From contig JAPTOF010000014.1 of NCBI GenBank assembly GCA_028554755.1, forward strand, positions 3,348,001-3,412,000: a stretch of DNA of 64,000 nucleotides, in the 5' to 3' direction. The stretch is from Cordia subcordata (lineage: Eukaryota; Streptophyta; Magnoliopsida; Boraginales; Cordiaceae). Each line of letters opens with the position of its first letter. The stretch's first letter is position 1. Below are positions 59,300 through 64,000 of this stretch, in pieces. The notes below the pieces were generated by a model that saw only the letters and a program-made list of their open reading frames with translations, searched no databases and was not told the DNA's origin. Made by a program: the position numbers and the translations under genes.

Positions 59300-60818
59300 A
59301 CCTTAGTTTGGTCTCTATGTGCTTGGGTGCCTAAAACTAGTTACGTGCATGTATTAAAGTATTTTTTTTCTTTTTAGGAATGAAGGAAGCTCGTGACAAA
59401 AAAAATTAGACCTGAACTATGGAGGAATTAAAGATGCCAAGCTAAGGAAAGAAAGCTCTATGAGGTAGAAGGGGATCCAAGGTGATTGAGTTGCAACTAA
59501 GCTCAGGCTATGATAATAGACTAGGTCTATCTATGGCTCGGTACTTCTATTAACATTTTGTTGATTAAGGTTCTCTTAACAATACTAGTAGTTTAACCTA
59601 TTAGCTGGGTTTAAAGCTAAAGGCCAATCCTTCCTAACCTACGCAACCCGTGCTTAGAACTTATCTTCTTAGCTGGGTTTAAAGCCAAGGACAAGCATCT
59701 AAACACTATGTGACATTAAGACTCGATTAACCAACACTAAAATAAGTGATGGATACTCTAGTCTAGGGTCTAACCTATTAGTTGGGTTTAAAGCTAAAGA
59801 CTAAGGCAGTTAAACTCGACTAAGCATAGCATGTCATTTATTAGCTATATTTAAATCTAAAGCCTACTCTATTAAGTAAAGCCATGAATTAGGCACAACC
59901 AATCATCACCCTTATAAGTAGATAAAAGCATTTGAAGCACAAATGATATATGCATATTCACTTAGGCATTTTAACAATCACATAGACATGTTTGATTTTC
60001 AATACATAGACATATTGAATCAAGCCATAGACTTATGTAAACAAACATGTATTAAGCACCAAAGATACACATAAATCCTTATTCAAAGCCTTAATCTAAT
60101 ATACAACATCAATCAACCCTAGATCTAACTCAATTACAAAGCATATTTACAAGAATAAAAAAGGAATAAGTAACTTCTCTTCAAACCCTTGCTTAAATCC
60201 AAAGAAAATCTCTTCAAATCTCTTGTTACAAGCTTCAATCCTAGCTTAGTTTGGTGTGAGATGGTGGTTTTAGGTGTGTGGTGAAGTGGGTAGAAGGCTA
60301 GGTTTTCTAGCGTTTTTATTCCCAAAAGTGCCTTCCTTAAAAATGTGCTGAAATGGGTTATTTATAGACTCTTCAACGTGACTACTTGTTGACCCTATTG
60401 GTTAGCTGGTAAGAAATATGATGCTTGACCAGTAATAAATTAGGGGCTTGCTAGTCATACCGGTCAACTCTACCAAGGGGTATATTAGTCAGTTATTACT
60501 TACCAGCCAACCTATTGGTCAGCCCCTACTGACTTGACAGCTTCACTTGAAATTTCAGTTTTGGTTTATTTCTTCATCTTTTTGCTTTCGATCTTCAACA
60601 TTTAGCTCGTTTCTTCCTTATTTAAACTCGACCCATTTAAAACTTGCCTAAAACACCAAATATAACACTTAATATAGCATTTATGCATCTAAATACATTA
60701 TGTACAAATATTAACAAATATGCATCAACTCTATACTAAATGTACTCAATTAAGCTCTAAACACCTTTAAATGTGCATGCAAACACTATGTACAAACATG
60801 CACAAATCACACAAATTA
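59300..60818 (-). repeat. 5' LTR of E2 (3' end truncated)
   Basis: Homologous to 37236-38787, including the repeated TTAGCTGGGTTTAAAGC words at 59610-59850. The outer end has decayed from the TGATGTGTG seen in E1. Confidence 0.72.
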
Positions 60819-61742
60819 ACTGATATAATACATCGGTTGTTGGCCTTTTTCTACCTCCTTGATAAGGACTGCTGCGATTGCTATGTTGGAGTTTGACAGG
60901 CACAAGAGCAAGGTTTCTCCTTCTTCTGGTCGGGTGAGTATTGATGGCTTTGTGAGGTAGGACTTGATCCTTTCAAACGCTTCTTGGCATTCGGGAATCC
61001 ATTTGAAATCCTTAGGATTTTGGAGTATTTTGAAGAATAGTGCACAACAATCAGCTAATAGTGACATGAATCTGCTCAGAGCTGCTCTCTTTATCAATAA
61101 TGCCTATATGTTATGTACCATTTTAAGCGGTTGAAGATTGAGTATAGCCTCAATCTATTTAGGATTCGCTTCAATTCTTTTATGTGTTACCATGAAGCCT
61201 AAAAACTTTCTAGTGTGAACTTCGAAGGCATATTTTTCAGGATTTAGCATTGTATCAAACTTTTTCATGGTTTGGAATACTTCATTTAAGTTTGACACAT
61301 GGTCCAATGCTTTCTTGCTCTTTATGAGCATGTTGTCGATATATACCTCTATGTTGCAACCAATTTGGTCTTTAAAGGCCATGTTTACCATTCGTTGATA
61401 AGTTGTTCCGGCATTTTTTAGTTTGAAAGGCATGACTTTGTAGCAGTAAAGGCCTCGATCAGTGATGAACGATGTGTGTTGCTGGTCAGCTGGTGCCATC
61501 CTAACCTAGTTGTAACCCGAGAAGGCGTCCATGAAAGAAAGCATCTCAAATCCTGTAGTCGAATCCACTAGTTGGACAATTCTTGATAATGGGAAGCTGT
61601 CCTTTGGACATGCTTTGTTTAGGTTAGTGAAGTCTACATAGAGTCTCCATCTCCTGTTAGCCTTTTTAACGATTACTACATTAGAGACCCATGTTAGGTA
61701 TGTGATTTCTTTGATGTGGCCTCCTTTTAGTAGTTTTTTCAC
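60816..61742 (-). pseudogene. gypsy C reverse transcriptase and start of RNase H
   Basis: Minus strand: GGHIKEITYLTWVSNVVIVK and FTNLNKACPKDSFPLSRIVQ (fingers), MLSFMDAFSGYN, then after a stop FKLKNAGTTYQRMVNMAF and VYIDNMLIKSKK, where YIDD reads YIDN. RFMSLLADCCALFFKILQNP and FERIKSYLTKP lead into RNase H, cut at YYIS where E2 begins. Confidence 0.85.
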
Positions 61743-62107
61743 TTCTTCATGAATCGCTTGGTTCTTCTCGAGACTAAATGGTTGGTATTTTCACCTGACT
61801 GATTTATAGCTAGGGTCGATATTAAGTGATGTTCAATGATTTTCGAGTTAATCCTTGTCATGTCAATAGGAACCTAAGTAAATATATCAAAATTGACAGT
61901 TAAGAATTCAGAAATACCATGTCGGATTTCTTTGATTTGTTCAACTCCAAAAAATATCTTTCTGTCGGGTTATGCAAGCTCAATTGCGATGAGCTTCTCG
62001 ACTGGACTTTCTCATCTCGAATCATCTTTGATGAGTTCTACCATCATGCCTCAATCTCTTTCTACTCCTCTTTTAGCTTCAACACTGCTACGTATCATTC
62101 TCAAGCG

Positions 62108-62597
62108 TCATGTTGGTTTCCCCTTACAGTTATTACTATCTCTAGTTAGGAACTTCTTTATTTTGTGATGGGTAGACATTATGGCTCTCAGTTTGTTGAG
62201 GGTCACTCTCCCGATAATACCGTTGATCATACTTAAGCAATTAACCACCATGAAATCTTCAAGGAAATCAACATACCTCTTACCATCTCCAATGCTAAGA
62301 GAAAGGTTTAGTCCCCTTTTTGCCCAAATTCCATCGCCCAAGAATCCAACCAGCTTCATGTTTCAGAGAAGTAAGCGTGGTCCTATCCAATTTCAAAAGT
62401 TCAAATGCTTCAAAGTACAGCACATCGGCCGTACTTCCAATGTCTACCAGCATTTTGTACACTTTATAGTTAGCCAAAATAACAGTTATTACAACGGGGT
62501 CATTATGATATACCAAAATTCCCATCAGATCTTTGCTAGTGAAGGTTACGTCCTCTGTTAGCCCTATTTTGTTCGATAGAGTGGCCTGTAAAAACAA
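62108..62597 (-). pseudogene. gypsy C retropepsin remnant
   Basis: MLVDIGSTADVLYFEAFELL aligns with the gypsy A protease (ILIDTRSTVDVLHFEAF). The triad reads D-I-G. A frameshift separates it from the downstream GDGIWAKRGLNLSLSIGDGK block. Confidence 0.8.
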
Positions 62598-62619
62598 AAC
62601 ATACAGCTTCCTTTCATAG

Positions 62620-63662
62620 CGGACTTATCTCTTGCTGCCAATCCTCTCGATATCATGGTTACTATCTCAAGTACCTTATTCTCTCTCTTCGGGCTGTGAG
62701 GACATTTTTTCGGGGCTTTACCTTGTTACTTAACAAACTTTGCCAACTTGCCCTTCCTAATTGGAGACTCAATCTTGTCCTTCAGATTCTGACACTCGTC
62801 AGTGGTGTAGCCATGATCTTTGTGCAAGTGGCAATACTTGCTCTTATACCTTGTGTCGAGATTACCTTTCATCTTCTCAGACTATTTGACGTTTCGCTCG
62901 TGTTTCTGAGCTGCCAAAACTTTGGTCCTCGAGGCATTCAGGGGCATATAAGTGTCATAACGCCTTCTAAACACCTCTGGGTTCTCTTTTTTTCGCTTCA
63001 CACCTCCTCGCTCTTGGCATCAGGTTGCTTCTGCTTTTCTTTTACCTTCTCTGCCTTGTACTCTCTTTCTCGATCCCTTTTTGATAATATCACATCTTCT
63101 ATTAGAATGTTCTTTTCAACTCTTGCATCAGATCAATCAACAAAGTTGATTTCTTCCTTATTAGAGTGATAGATAACTTATCATCCTAAACCCCAAGTAT
63201 GAAGGCTTCCATAGCTACTGAATTAGCAAGGTCAGGCACTTGTAAGGTTGTTTAATTGAACCTCTTGGCAAATGTTCGAAGGGTTTCATCATCTTGTGGT
63301 TAATCATAGAGATGTGATCAGTAGGATCTCCAGAACCATCATAATAGGGCAACATTGGAATGACAAAATCCTTCGGTACAAGCTACTTGATAATATCCTT
63401 CGACAATAGCCTATTAGCAAACTCCTCTACTTTAATAACTTGCAAAGGCTCTCGTGTAAGGATGATTTGTATATTGGCCGTAGATGTCGTTAAGGCCTTA
63501 ATGGCTGTGTCTCCATGACATAATGACTCTTCTTAGTTATCAGTTAGTTGTTGATGGGTAGGGTGTGGCATGGTTACGAGTATTTAATTCTTTGTGGGTG
63601 ATATTGGATTTGGAAAAGGGAAAGTGTATAGGTGAGTTGATGGTTGGGCTTGTGATGGGAAG
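62620..63662 (-). pseudogene. gypsy C gag remnant
   Basis: It aligns with gypsy A 33820-34950 in inverted orientation (for example TATTATGATGGTTCTGGAGA versus TATTATGATGGTTCTAGAGA). Relative to gypsy A about 215 bp are missing at around 63290 (equivalent to 34131-34345). Several stops. Confidence 0.72.
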
Positions 63663-64000
63663 TGATGTCTACTTTCGAGTGCAAGCTTTAAAAGACCCGC
63701 AAGCGTACGGATCATGCAATATAGTGTGTACGAGTGCAGGTGTTGAACCACAGGGAGGCTTGAATAATGTGAATGAATTCTATGCTTGGTGTTCTAAAAA
63801 GAGATAAAAAGGAAGATCTAAACTATGTGTATTTTTTTAAGGGTTTTGGATTGTCGGGAGCTCTATGTAAATAAAATAAAACTAAACTATGAATAGAAAC
63901 AAATGGAGACGCAAGTTAATTAAGAGGAAACTAACAATTGAAAAGGAATTAAGGTGACTTTGACTTATGAATGGGTAACTCTATACTCAAATGATATGGG
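63663..64000 (-). mobile_element. E3: third E-type LTR, cut by the window end
   Basis: It starts TGATGTCTACTTTCG (plus), followed at 63691 by ACCCGCAAGCGTACGGATC, matching ACCCACAAGCGTAACGATC of the E1 LTR at 37169, and by related A-rich sequence. It begins abruptly inside the gypsy C gag. Confidence 0.6.

Larger units (their letters stand above)
56585..60818 (-). mobile_element. element E2: second copy of the Athila-related non-autonomous family
   Basis: 56585-59285 aligns with 39140-41715 of E1, and 59300-60818 aligns with the E1 LTR (37236-38787), both in the same orientation. In E2 the LTR is at the right (5' in the minus strand) and the ORF region follows to its left, while in E1 the LTR is at the left, so the two copies show opposite ends of one element. 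The LTR's last 80 bp and any PBS are deleted at 59285-59300, and the 3' end is cut at 56585 against F. It splits the RNase H of gypsy C. Confidence 0.72.
43331..63662 (-). mobile_element. gypsy C: Tat-type Ty3/gypsy element, split by F, LINE and E2
   Basis: Right to left on the minus strand: gag (63660-62620), protease, RT, start of RNase H (60816), then the nested E2 and F blocks, then integrase (48629-47445), the antisense ORF (plus strand, 44330-47050) and the 3' LTR ending at 43331. It is the same family as gypsy A. Part of RNase H (about 700 bp by comparison with gypsy A) is missing at the nested block. Its 5' LTR lies beyond E3, outside the window. Its LTR end abuts the antisense ORF of gypsy A, so it appears to have inserted into gypsy A. 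Confidence 0.78.

Overview
The window looks like nuclear DNA of a dicot-type flowering plant. It is strongly AT-rich, holds one intron-rich plant-specific kinesin gene, and is otherwise filled with plant transposable elements (Ty1/copia, Ty3/gypsy of Tat and Athila types, a LINE, a SINE, MITEs and a Helitron-like element). The species cannot be named from the sequence. There is no sign of bacterial or organellar DNA.

Layout. 1-618 is the 3' part of a copia-type LTR, followed by an AT microsatellite. 2107-2629 is a hAT-like MITE with an 8-bp target duplication. 4172-10405 (minus strand) is the only intact protein gene: a 14-exon kinesin-7 of the NACK/HINKEL/TETRASPORE class, 946 aa, most like NACK2/TES. 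Every splice site and phase was checked by hand. Its upstream region has a CT-rich leader tract, a possible 5'-UTR intron and AACGG cores like those of mitosis-specific (MSA) promoter elements. 11.5-15.2 kb is a cluster of non-autonomous DNA transposons, one with a Helitron-like insert. 15.2-18.8 kb is AT-rich with no gene recognised.

18841-24161 is a full-length but decayed copia element on the minus strand (two LTRs, PBS, PPT, 5-bp target duplication). 24.2-30 kb holds decayed fragments: a diverged tandem repeat, a spliced pseudogene resembling the large subunit of replication protein A, and a LINE RNase H fragment. 30203-31133 is a Harbinger-like MITE carrying a degenerate ACACAT-rich minisatellite. 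32047-32151 is a compact tRNA-derived SINE with a perfect 17-bp target duplication.

From about 33 kb to the end the window is one nest of retrotransposons. Gypsy A (plus strand, Tat-type) starts at about 33.0 kb. It is interrupted at 37156 by element E1 and resumes at about 41.7 kb with its antisense ORF, which is cut at 43330 by a second copy of the same family, gypsy C (minus strand). Gypsy C runs from its 3' LTR at 43331, through its own antisense ORF (plus strand) and integrase, to protease and gag near 63660. Gypsy C is split by F (an Athila-type deletion derivative, 48630-56584, itself hit by a LINE) and by E2 (56585-60818). At 63663 a third E-type LTR (E3) starts and runs off the window.

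E1 and E2 are the most interesting objects. They are LTR elements related to the Athila lineage that have lost reverse transcriptase and integrase but share an unrecognised acidic ORF in the element's sense direction. I suggest a non-autonomous family that may have been mobilised with its own coding sequence. None of the retroelement genes is intact, so the kinesin is the only gene here likely to be functional.
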